This document shows, piece by piece, positions 18,456 through 26,369 of a stretch of DNA of 64,000 bases (position 1 is its first letter; the number at the start of each line of letters is the position of its first letter). The DNA lies in contig JAKQUO010000019.1 in the NCBI GenBank assembly GCA_029569255.1, forward strand, positions 290,646 to 354,645, read 5' to 3'. The stretch is from Acidobacteriota bacterium (GTDB lineage: Bacteria > Acidobacteriota > Aminicenantia > Aminicenantales > Saccharicenantaceae). The position numbers and the translations under genes are program-made. Under the pieces are notes generated by a model. It was not told the DNA's origin. It did not search any database and saw only the letters and a list, made by a program, of their open reading frames with translations.

Positions 18456-18899
18456 ATGAGGCTCTCGACCAAAGGCGAGTACGCCAGCCGGGCCATGCTG
18501 GAGCTCTCCCTCCGCTACGGGGACGGGCCGCTCCACAGCCGGGAGATCTCGGAGGCCCAGGCGGTCCCCCAGAGGTTCCTCGAGCAGATCCTCCTGCTCC
18601 TCAAAAGGGCGGGTTACGTCAAGAGCCGCAAGGGCCGGGCGGGCGGCTACGCCCTGGCCAAGCCGCCCGGCGAGATCAGCGTCGCCGAGGTCATCCGGGT
18701 CATGGACGGCCCGCTCGCCCCCATCGACTGCGTCAGCGTCATCGCCCACCAGCCCTGCCCCCTGGAGAAGAGCTGCGGGCTGCGCTGGCTGTGGAAGGAC
18801 GTCCGGGACGCCGTCGCCGGGATCCTGGAGAAGACGACCTTCGCCGACCTCGTCCGCGAGAGCCGCCGGGCCGCGGGCCGGAAGAGGGGCCTCCCGTGA
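18456..18899 (+). CDS. Rrf2-family transcriptional regulator with three conserved-type cysteines
   Basis: 147 aa. The winged helix starts MRLSTKGEYASRAMLEL, with the recognition region AVPQRFLEQILLLLKRAGYV and wing SRKGRAGGY. Three cysteines at about residues 92, 101 and 107 match the cluster-binding loop of IscR-like proteins, so an Fe-S cluster may be the sensor. GGAGG precedes the ATG. The stop overlaps the GTG start of the transporter binding protein (GTGA), so it is translated with a Pst-type operon. It likely controls itself and that operon through the palindrome at 18392-18406. Confidence 0.9.
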   Translation: MRLSTKGEYASRAMLELSLRYGDGPLHSREISEAQAVPQRFLEQILLLLKRAGYVKSRKGRAGGYALAKPPGEISVAEVIRVMDGPLAPIDCVSVIAHQPCPLEKSCGLRWLWKDVRDAVAGILEKTTFADLVRESRRAAGRKRGLP

Positions 18900-19870
18900 A
18901 GCGGGTCGCCTGGGCCGCGCTCCTGTTCCTGGCGGCGGCCGGGCTCGTCCCGGCCGGGCCCCAGAAGACGAAGGCGGCGCCCGCCGCCGCCGGCCGCCTG
19001 ACCCTGTCCGGGGCCTGGGCGCTCTACCCCCTGGCCGTCCGCTGGCAGGAGGAGTTCGAGAAGGGCCATCCCGGCGCCAACATCGACGTCCAGGCGGGCG
19101 GGGCGGGCAAGGGCGTCGCCGACGCCCTGGCCGGCGTCGCCGACATCGGCATGGTCTCGCGCGAGGTCCTGCCGGCCGAGGTCGAAAAGGGCGCCGTCGC
19201 CCTGGCCGTGGCCAGAGACGCCGTCGTCGTCACGGTCAGCCGGAAGAACCCCCATCTCGAAACGCTCCTCCGCCGCGGCCTGCGGAAAGAGGACGCGGCC
19301 GCGCTCTGGCTGCGGAAGGCCCCGAGGACATGGGAGGAGCTCGTCGGCGGGGCCGGCCGGACGCCCGTCCACGTCTACACCCGTTCCGACGCCTGCGGCG
19401 CCGCCGAGACCTGGGCCGCTTACCTGGGCGGGCACCAGGAGGACCTCGGCGGCGTCGGCGTTTACGGCGATCCCGGGCTGGCCGAGGCCGTCCGCCGCGA
19501 CCCGCTCGCGATCGGCTTCAACAACGTCAACTTCGCCTACGACGCCAAGACGCTCGGGCCCCTGAGCGGGCTCGCCGTCTGCCCTCTCGACCTCGACGGG
19601 AGCGGGGCGGTCGAGGCGCGCGAGGCGGTCTACGCCACGCGCGACGACCTGACCCGGGCCATCGCCGCGGGCGTCTATCCCTCGCCCCCGGCCCGCGATC
19701 TCTACTTCGTCGTCAAGGGGCGGCCCGGCCGGCCGCTCCTCGCGGAGTTCCTGGAGTGGGTCCTCGTCGAGGGCCAGAAGTTCGTCGCCGAGATGGGCTA
19801 CATCGCCGTCGGGCCGGACCGGCTCGCCGCCGGCCTGGCCGCCGTGAGAGGGGCGGCGGAGAGGATATGA
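18896..19870 (+). CDS. PstS-like phosphate ABC transporter substrate-binding protein
   Basis: 324-aa periplasmic binding protein with a signal peptide (about residues 1-22). LTLSGAWALYPLAVRW and QAGGAGKGVADALAGVADIGM resemble the phosphate-binding segments of PstS-type proteins. A later SDACGAAETWAAYL loop and GYIAV end are also family-like. The GTG start overlaps the Rrf2 stop and the stop overlaps the pstC start (ATGA). Phosphate is the default ligand, but the Rrf2 control is unusual for phosphate, so another oxyanion is possible. Confidence 0.8.
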   Translation: MKRVAWAALLFLAAAGLVPAGPQKTKAAPAAAGRLTLSGAWALYPLAVRWQEEFEKGHPGANIDVQAGGAGKGVADALAGVADIGMVSREVLPAEVEKGAVALAVARDAVVVTVSRKNPHLETLLRRGLRKEDAAALWLRKAPRTWEELVGGAGRTPVHVYTRSDACGAAETWAAYLGGHQEDLGGVGVYGDPGLAEAVRRDPLAIGFNNVNFAYDAKTLGPLSGLAVCPLDLDGSGAVEAREAVYATRDDLTRAIAAGVYPSPPARDLYFVVKGRPGRPLLAEFLEWVLVEGQKFVAEMGYIAVGPDRLAAGLAAVRGAAERI

Positions 19871-20751
19871 GGCCGCTCAAGGACGCCCTGGCCCGCCGGG
19901 CGATGGGCCTCACCGCGGCCCTGCCGGCCGCGCTCGTCGTCCTCATCGTCGCCGGCCTCTTCCTCCGCTCCCGGGCCATCGTCGCCGTCGAGCCCCTGTC
20001 GAAGCTCCTGTTCTCCTCGGCCTGGCAGCCCCTCCAGGGCAAGTTCGGGCTCCTCCCGTTCATCGCCGGGACCGTCTGGGTGACCGCGACCGCCCTCGCC
20101 CTGGCCCTGCCCGTGTCGATCCTCGCGGCCATCTATCTCTCGGAGTACGCCCCGGGCTGGGTCCGGAAGGCGGCCAAGCCGGTCGTCGACCTCCTGGCCG
20201 GGCTCCCCTCGGTCGTCTACGGCGTCTGGGGCGTCATCCTGGTCGTGCCGTTCGTCGGGAACGTCCTCGCCCCTCTGGCCGGGGCCGCGTCGTCGGGCTA
20301 CAGCGTCCTCGCCGGCGGCATCGTCCTGGCCATCATGACCTTCCCGACGATCATCCACGTCACGCTCGAGGTCTTCGCCGCGGTGCCGCGCTCGCTCCGC
20401 GAGGCCTCCCTGTCGCTCGGGGCGACGAAATGGGAGACGACGCGCCACGTCGTCCTGCGGAAAGGCGCCCAGGGCATCCTGGCCGCCTCCGTCCTCGGCT
20501 TCTCCCGCGCCTTCGGCGAGACCATGGCCGTGCTCATGGTCGTCGGCAACGTCCCGGCCGTGCCCCGCTCGCTCTTCGACGCCGGCTACCCGCTGCCCGC
20601 GCTCATCGCCAACAACTACGGCGAGATGATGTCGGTCCCCCGCTACGACGCCGCGCTCATGGCGGCCGCCCTCGTCCTGACGCTGATCGTCCTGTTCTTC
20701 AACGTCCTGGCCCGGCGGACCCTCGTTCGGGCCGAGCGGAGGGGCCGATGA
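19867..20751 (+). CDS. pstC: Phosphate-type ABC transporter permease PstC
   Basis: 294-aa inner-membrane permease with about six helices. The N-terminal signature region KFGLLPFIAGTVWVT, then LAGLPSVVYGVWG, and the EAA-type loop LREASLSLGATKWETTRHVVL that contacts the ATPase are clear. The ATG overlaps the binding-protein stop and the end overlaps pstA by 4 bp. Symbol given by family; the ligand has the same caveat as for the binding protein. Confidence 0.88.
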   Translation: MRPLKDALARRAMGLTAALPAALVVLIVAGLFLRSRAIVAVEPLSKLLFSSAWQPLQGKFGLLPFIAGTVWVTATALALALPVSILAAIYLSEYAPGWVRKAAKPVVDLLAGLPSVVYGVWGVILVVPFVGNVLAPLAGAASSGYSVLAGGIVLAIMTFPTIIHVTLEVFAAVPRSLREASLSLGATKWETTRHVVLRKGAQGILAASVLGFSRAFGETMAVLMVVGNVPAVPRSLFDAGYPLPALIANNYGEMMSVPRYDAALMAAALVLTLIVLFFNVLARRTLVRAERRGR

Positions 20752-21623
20752 ACGGGCCGGCCGGCCGCTCGCTCGGCCGCCGCAAGCGGGCCGACCTGTT
20801 CTTCCGCGCCCTGGCCGCGGCCTCGGCCGCGGCCGTCATCCTGGCGCTCCTGCTCATCCTCGGGACCATCCTCTGGAAGGCGGTCCCGGCCCTGAGCCTT
20901 TCGATGCTCACCCGGACGCCCAAGGGCGGCTTCTATCTCGGCCGGGAGGGCGGCATCCTCAACGCCATCGTCGGCTCGCTCGAGCTCGCCCTCGGGGCCA
21001 CGGCCCTGGCCTTCCTCCTCAGCCTGCCCCTGGCCCTCTATCTCAATCTCTACAAGGACAGGAGCTCGAAGACCGCCGCCTGGACGCGCTTCTCCCTGGA
21101 CGTCCTCTGGGGCGTGCCGTCGATCGTCTACGGCGCCTTCGGCTTCATCGTCATGCTGGCCCTGGGCCTGCGGGCCTCGCTGCTCGCCGGGATCCTGACG
21201 GTCGCCCTGCTCGAGTTCCCGATCATGTGCCGGGCCATCGACGAGGTGCTGCGCCTCGTCCCCCGGGAGCTCCGCGAGGCCTCGGACTCGCTCGGGGCGA
21301 CGCGTTTCGAGACGGCCTTCAGGGTCTTCACCCGCCAGGCCGCGCCGGGCATCCTGACCGGCGTCCTCCTGGCCTTCGGCCGGGGCATCGGCGACGCCGC
21401 CTCGGTCCTGTTCACGGCCGGGTTCGCGGACCGCGTCCCGGCCTCGCTCGGCGACCCCGCCGCGACCCTGCCGCTGGCCATCTTCTTCCAGCTGGGGACC
21501 CCGTTCCCCGAGGTCCAGCAGCGGGCCTACGCCTCCGCGGCCGTCCTGACCCTGATCATCCTCCTCGTCAGCCTGGCCGGCCGGACGGCCGGCCGGAAGG
21601 CGGACCGGAACGTCGTCAAATAA
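20748..21623 (+). CDS. pstA: Phosphate-type ABC transporter permease PstA
   Basis: 291-aa second permease of the transporter. LTRTPKGGFYLGREGGILNA near residue 55 is typical of PstA, followed by DVLWGVPSIVYGAFGF and the EAA loop LREASDSLGATRFETAFRV. About six transmembrane helices. Translation is coupled to pstC by the ATGA overlap and pstB follows after 12 bp. Confidence 0.9.
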   Translation: MNGPAGRSLGRRKRADLFFRALAAASAAAVILALLLILGTILWKAVPALSLSMLTRTPKGGFYLGREGGILNAIVGSLELALGATALAFLLSLPLALYLNLYKDRSSKTAAWTRFSLDVLWGVPSIVYGAFGFIVMLALGLRASLLAGILTVALLEFPIMCRAIDEVLRLVPRELREASDSLGATRFETAFRVFTRQAAPGILTGVLLAFGRGIGDAASVLFTAGFADRVPASLGDPAATLPLAIFFQLGTPFPEVQQRAYASAAVLTLIILLVSLAGRTAGRKADRNVVK

Positions 21624-21635
21624 AGGACCGACCCC

Positions 21636-22400
21636 ATGGCCAACGGCGAAGCGCCCATCCGAGTCCGGAACCTCAGCGTCTTCTACGGCGGCCTCCAGGT
21701 CCTCCGGGACGTCAGCCTCGACATCCCGGCCAAGAGGATCACGGTCATCGTCGGGCCCTCGGGCTGCGGCAAGACGACCCTGCTCAAGTCGCTGAACCGG
21801 CTCCTCGATGCGGCCGAGGGCGTCCGCGTCCGCGGCCAGGTCCTCGTCGACGGCGAGGACATCTACGCCCCCCGGACCGAGGTCACCCGGGTCCGGAAGA
21901 AGATGGGCCTGCTCTCGCAGAAGCCCCAGGTCCTGCCCATGTCGATCTACGAGAACGTCGCCTACGGGCCCCGGATCCACGGCCTCCGGTCGAGGAAAGA
22001 CCTCGACGGCCGCGTCGAGCGCTACCTCCGGCTGGCCGGCCTCTGGGACGAGGTCCGGGACCGCCTCCGCGAACCGGCCTCGGCGCTCTCGGTCGGGCAG
22101 CAGCAGCGCCTCTGCCTGGCCCGCGGCCTGGCCGTCGAGCCGGAGATCATCCTCGGCGACGAACCCACCTCGGCCCTCGACCCCCCGTCGAGCCAGAACG
22201 TCGAGCGGCGGCTCATGGAGCTCAAGCGGGACTATACGGTGGTCGTCGTCACCCACATCCTGCGCCAGGCCCGCCGCATCGCCGACCACCTGGCCTTCCT
22301 CTTCCTCGGCGAGCTCGTCGAGCAAGGGCCCGCCGCCGAGGTCTTCGCCGGCCCCCGCGACCCGCGCACGCGGGCCTATCTCAGCGGCGAGATCAGCTGA
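21636..22400 (+). CDS. pstB: Phosphate-type ABC transporter ATP-binding protein PstB
   Basis: 254-aa ATPase with Walker A GPSGCGKTT, the Q-loop region, signature LSVGQQQRLCLARGLA and Walker B IILGDEPTSALDP. NRLLDAAEGVRVRGQV after Walker A is typical for PstB. It ends the operon; no phoU follows, although many pst operons end with phoU. The next gene has its own promoter. Confidence 0.9.
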   Translation: MANGEAPIRVRNLSVFYGGLQVLRDVSLDIPAKRITVIVGPSGCGKTTLLKSLNRLLDAAEGVRVRGQVLVDGEDIYAPRTEVTRVRKKMGLLSQKPQVLPMSIYENVAYGPRIHGLRSRKDLDGRVERYLRLAGLWDEVRDRLREPASALSVGQQQRLCLARGLAVEPEIILGDEPTSALDPPSSQNVERRLMELKRDYTVVVVTHILRQARRIADHLAFLFLGELVEQGPAAEVFAGPRDPRTRAYLSGEIS

Positions 22401-22419
22401 TGCCCCGAAGCGATTTCGC

Positions 22420-22449
22420 TTGACATCGAGCTTTCGGACGGAATATTAT
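22420..22449 (+). promoter_or_regulatory. Promoter of the Lrp-TonB receptor operon, leaderless type
   Basis: TTGACA (22420-22425), 18-bp spacer, TATTAT (22444-22449). The start codon begins only 10 nt after the -10 box and no Shine-Dalgarno precedes it, so the transcript should have almost no leader. Confidence 0.6.
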
Positions 22450-22459
22450 TCCTCATAGA

Positions 22460-23086
22460 ATGATTTATGACGAATATGATAAGGGGATATTGCGGATCCT
22501 GTATGAGGACGGCAAGGTCTCGAACGCCGCCCTGGCCCGGAGGATCAGCCTCTCCCCGCCGGCCACCCTCGAGCGGGTCCGCAAGCTCCGGACGAACGGC
22601 GTCATCCGGGGGCAGAGAGCCGTCCTCGACAAGACGAAGCTCGGCCGGGGCCTGACCTGCTTCCTCGCCCTGCAGATCAAGCACCTCCGCCGCCGGGAGG
22701 ATTACCGGCGCGTCGAGGCGCAGCTCAAGCAGCTCGAGGAGATCGAGGAGATCTATTTCCTCACCGGCCGGATCGACTACCTCATCAAGGTCAACATCCG
22801 GGACATCGACGAGTTCCGGGAGTTCTTCATGGCCAAGCTCTCGAAGGTCCCGATGATCGAGCGGGCCGAGACCTTCGTCGCGGTCTCCTCCGCCGTCAAT
22901 CCGCGCTACGACCCGATCAATGTCGATACGGCACGAGGGCCCTCGGAAGGACCCCGTCAAGGAGGTTGGATGAGGATAGGCGCGAAGACACGCTCACCAA
23001 GGGCGCGGCCGGCCGCGGCGCGGACCGGCCGCAGCGAACGGGGGAATGGCGCTTCGGACCACACGGAAGGGAGAAAGATCGAATGA
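22460..23086 (+). CDS. Lrp/AsnC-family transcriptional regulator
   Basis: 208 aa. The N-terminal helix-turn-helix (KGILRILYEDGKVSNAALARR, then SPPATLERVRKLRTNGVI) is followed by a RAM ligand-sensing domain (LTCFLALQIKHL to about residue 150). The final ~50 residues are a basic, low-complexity tail beyond the usual family length of ~155. The stop overlaps the start of the TonB-receptor gene (ATGA), so this tail may exist to couple translation. Likely a local regulator of the receptor, responding to an amino acid or related ligand. Confidence 0.88.
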   Translation: MIYDEYDKGILRILYEDGKVSNAALARRISLSPPATLERVRKLRTNGVIRGQRAVLDKTKLGRGLTCFLALQIKHLRRREDYRRVEAQLKQLEEIEEIYFLTGRIDYLIKVNIRDIDEFREFFMAKLSKVPMIERAETFVAVSSAVNPRYDPINVDTARGPSEGPRQGGWMRIGAKTRSPRARPAAARTGRSERGNGASDHTEGRKIE

Positions 23087-26000
23087 CAAAACGATTCCTC
23101 ACACTCGTCTTCGTCTCGGCCTTCGTCATCGCCGGGACGGCGTTCGCCCAGCTCACGCCGGCCGGGCGGATCAACGGCAGGGTCGCCGATCCGCAGGGGG
23201 GCCCCCTCCCCGGCGTGAGCGTCGAGGCCGTCAGCCCCAAGCTGATCGGCAAGGCCGCCGCGGTGACGGACGCCAACGGCGTCTACCGCCTGATGGCCCT
23301 GCCTTCCGGCGTCTACGACATCACCTTCTCGCTCCAGGGCTTCAAGACCCTGGTCCGCAAGGGCATCCAGCTCGAGCTGTCGCAGACCCTGAACCTGAAC
23401 GTGACGCTCGAGACCGCGGCCATCGAGGAGCAGGTCACGGTCGTCGGCCAAGCCCCGCTGATCGACGTCAAGAGCACGGTCAAGGGCCAGGTCATGACCC
23501 GGGAGGTCTTCCTGTCCCTGCCCCGGGGCCGGTCGTTCGATTCGCTGATCAGCACCATCCCCGGCGTCCAGAAGGAGTCCAACACCGCCGGGATCTCCGT
23601 CGACGGCGCGACGGGGCCCGAGAACATGTTCTACGTCGACGGCGCGGACATCTCGGACTTCCACTACGGCGGCGACCCGCAGAACATCGTCCTCGAGCTC
23701 CTGGAAGAGGTCAAGGTCACCGCCTCGGGCTACAACGCGGAATTCGGCGGCTCGATGGGCGGCGTCGTCAACGTCATCACCCGGGCCGGCAGCAACGAGT
23801 TCCACGGCGACATCATGGGCTACTACGAGAACAACCGCCAGTACATGAGGGGGCCGTCCCGGACCTTCCTGCGGCGCGACCCCGCGCGCAGCGGCTACTG
23901 GTACGAGTACGTCAACTACGACGAGCTCTATTTCAACGGCGGCAAGGACCGCGACCGCTACAACCGGTACGAGGGGGTCGTCAGCCTCGGCGGCTACATC
24001 GTCAAGGACAGGCTGTGGTTCTTCGGCTCGTTCAACCCCACCTTGAGCCAGACGGCCGCCTCGCGGGACTTCGACGCCCGGAGAGGGCCCTTCGCCACGT
24101 TCAAAACCAAGGACAACCAGTGGGGCGGGTCCCTCCGCGTCTCGGCCGCTCCCCTCTCCGGCCTCCGCCTGTCGGCGAGCTACATCAACAGCTTTTCGAG
24201 ATACCGGGGGGCCATCCCCGGGATCCTCGGCGACAGCTCGGCGACCTACGATTGGGCGCGCGAAGGCTACGATTACCCCGACCAGAGCGCTTCCCTGACC
24301 GCCGATCTTTCGCTCGGGAACAACCTGCTCATCAGCTACCGCGGCGGCTGGCGCGAGCGGGACACGACCAACGAGCAGATCGCCCCCCCCGACGCCTCCT
24401 ACTACTATTTCGGGACCTCGAACTCGTCCTTTTCCGGCGATCCGTTCTTCGCCGCGCACCCGACCCTGCTCCACAACTCCGGCTGGGCCAGCAACCCCCT
24501 CAACCAGACGACGCTCTACTACAAGCGGGGCAAGATCGGCAACAACCTCGACCTGACCTACTACCTGAACTGGGCCGGCGAGCACGCGCTCAAAGCCGGC
24601 GTCGGCTTCAACTACCTCTACGACAACCGCTTCACCGGCGCCCCGCACCCGTGCGTCTACATCTACTGGGGCCAGACCAACACGCAGCTCGATTTCCCCG
24701 TCGGCCCGGCCGCCGATCCATTGAGCCCCTATTACGGCGCCTACGGCTACTACTTCATCCGGGGCTCGTTCACGTCCGCCTACGGCAGCGTCTGGGACAG
24801 CTCCAGCAACAACCTGTCGGCCTACGTCCAGGATTCCTGGACCATCAACAACAAGCTGACCATCAATCTCGGGCTGCGCGCCGAGAGCCAGTACATGCCG
24901 GCCTTCACGGACGAATCGACCTGGCCCGGCTACGCGCCCAAGCCCATCAAGTTCAACATGTGGCAGTCGCTGGCCCCGCGGGTCGGCGTCGTCTACGACG
25001 TCTTCGGGGACTCCGGCCTGAAGGTCTTCGGCAGCTTCGGGATCTACTACGACATCATGAAGCTCTACCTGGGCCAGCTGACCTTCGGCGGCTCGAAGCG
25101 CGTCGAGGACATCTACGCCCTTCAGGACCCGGACTGGACCAAGATCGCCTCGAACGGCCTGCTCGACGACGCCGCCAACCAGAAAGCCGGCAACGCCTAC
25201 GCCGGGTCCATGTACTACCTGCCGCCCTCTTTCGACCGGGTCGACCCCGACCTGAAGCCGACGGCCCAGCGGGAGATCTCCCTGGGCGTCGAGAAGAAGC
25301 TGGCGGAGGACCTGTCCCTGTCCGTCCGTCTCGTCAACAAGCACCTCCTCCGGACGATCGAGGACGTCGGCGTGTACAACACGGAAGTGAACCCGGACGG
25401 GAGCATCCGCGTTTACCAGGACTTCTGGGTCACCAACCCCGGCTACGGCGTCTCGCGGCCCATCTCCAAGGGCGGCGAGTTCATCGAGACCTGGACCGAT
25501 CCCGGCCCCGACGGCCGGTTCGGCACGGCGGACGACGGCGCCACCTACGACCTCTGGCCTTGCCCCAAGCCCAGGCGCGAGTACTACGGCCTCAACGTCT
25601 CCTTCGAGAAGAGGTTCAGCAACAACTGGCAGGGCGGGGCCAACTGGACCTGGAGCCGCGTCTACGGGAACTACTCCGGCCTCGGCAGCTCCGATGAAGG
25701 CGGCCGGCTCGGCCCGGGCGTCGAGCAGGATTACGACCGCTGGTTCATGGGCTACGACGCCTGGGGCCGCGAGCTCAACGGCCCTCTGCCCCAGGACCGG
25801 ACCCACTATTTCAAGGCCTACGGCTCCTATACCTTCCCCTTCGGGCTGACCGTGGGCGCGGTCGCCTACGGCCGGACCGGCTTCCCCATGACGACCAAGG
25901 TCCTGTTCAACTCCAAGTACTTCTATCCCGAGGGCCGCGGCGACATGGGCCGGATGCCGTTCACCTGGTGGGCCGATCTCTATCTGGACTATGCCCTCAA

Positions 26001-26262
26001 GATCGGGGGACGGTACAAGGCCTCCATCAACCTCCAGGTCAACAACATCACCAACACGCGCACCCCGCAGAGCTACATCATGACCTACAACCGCAGCACC
26101 TACTCCGGGAATCCCTATTTCGTCAAGATCCTGGCGGGCACGTACTTGGACAGCTACAAGGCCGACATCGGCTCTCTGGGCATCAAGCACCAGATGTACG
26201 GCCAGTGGGACAGCCTGTTCAGCACCTGGTCGTCCCGCCTCGGCTTCAAGTTCTCCTTCTGA
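23083..26262 (+). CDS. TonB-dependent receptor with carboxypeptidase-regulatory-like N-domain
   Basis: 1059-aa outer-membrane protein. A signal peptide (residues 1-23, ending AFAQ) is followed by a CarboxypepD_reg-like beta domain (about 28-105, NGRVADPQGGPLPGVSVEA). Next comes a plug domain (SVDGATGPENMFYVDGADIS to GGVVNVITRAGSNEFHG) and a long beta-barrel rich in Tyr/Asn/Gly. The last residue is Phe, the usual outer-membrane assembly signal. This Oar/SusC-like architecture is abundant in Acidobacteriota. The substrate is unknown. ATG 23083 overlaps the Lrp gene stop, and a strong terminator follows. Confidence 0.92.
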   Translation: MTKRFLTLVFVSAFVIAGTAFAQLTPAGRINGRVADPQGGPLPGVSVEAVSPKLIGKAAAVTDANGVYRLMALPSGVYDITFSLQGFKTLVRKGIQLELSQTLNLNVTLETAAIEEQVTVVGQAPLIDVKSTVKGQVMTREVFLSLPRGRSFDSLISTIPGVQKESNTAGISVDGATGPENMFYVDGADISDFHYGGDPQNIVLELLEEVKVTASGYNAEFGGSMGGVVNVITRAGSNEFHGDIMGYYENNRQYMRGPSRTFLRRDPARSGYWYEYVNYDELYFNGGKDRDRYNRYEGVVSLGGYIVKDRLWFFGSFNPTLSQTAASRDFDARRGPFATFKTKDNQWGGSLRVSAAPLSGLRLSASYINSFSRYRGAIPGILGDSSATYDWAREGYDYPDQSASLTADLSLGNNLLISYRGGWRERDTTNEQIAPPDASYYYFGTSNSSFSGDPFFAAHPTLLHNSGWASNPLNQTTLYYKRGKIGNNLDLTYYLNWAGEHALKAGVGFNYLYDNRFTGAPHPCVYIYWGQTNTQLDFPVGPAADPLSPYYGAYGYYFIRGSFTSAYGSVWDSSSNNLSAYVQDSWTINNKLTINLGLRAESQYMPAFTDESTWPGYAPKPIKFNMWQSLAPRVGVVYDVFGDSGLKVFGSFGIYYDIMKLYLGQLTFGGSKRVEDIYALQDPDWTKIASNGLLDDAANQKAGNAYAGSMYYLPPSFDRVDPDLKPTAQREISLGVEKKLAEDLSLSVRLVNKHLLRTIEDVGVYNTEVNPDGSIRVYQDFWVTNPGYGVSRPISKGGEFIETWTDPGPDGRFGTADDGATYDLWPCPKPRREYYGLNVSFEKRFSNNWQGGANWTWSRVYGNYSGLGSSDEGGRLGPGVEQDYDRWFMGYDAWGRELNGPLPQDRTHYFKAYGSYTFPFGLTVGAVAYGRTGFPMTTKVLFNSKYFYPEGRGDMGRMPFTWWADLYLDYALKIGGRYKASINLQVNNITNTRTPQSYIMTYNRSTYSGNPYFVKILAGTYLDSYKADIGSLGIKHQMYGQWDSLFSTWSSRLGFKFSF

Positions 26263-26292
26263 CCGGGGAGGACCGGCAGCGTTCGACACGGA

Positions 26293-26330
26293 GAGGGCCC
26301 GCCTCCCGCGGGGGGGCGGGCCCTCGTTTT
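26293..26330 (+). terminator. Rho-independent terminator after the TonB receptor gene
   Basis: 11-bp perfect stem GAGGGCCCGCC / GGCGGGCCCTC followed by GTTTTC, 30 bp after the receptor stop codon. Confidence 0.8.
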
Positions 26331-26369
26331 CTTGACCTCTTCCCGGGAATCCCATAGTCTGGAGGCGCC

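Noticed and set aside
22957..26355. 1132-codon minus-strand frame opposite the TonB receptor
   Set aside because: Same antisense artefact; the plus-strand protein has signal peptide, plug, barrel and terminator.
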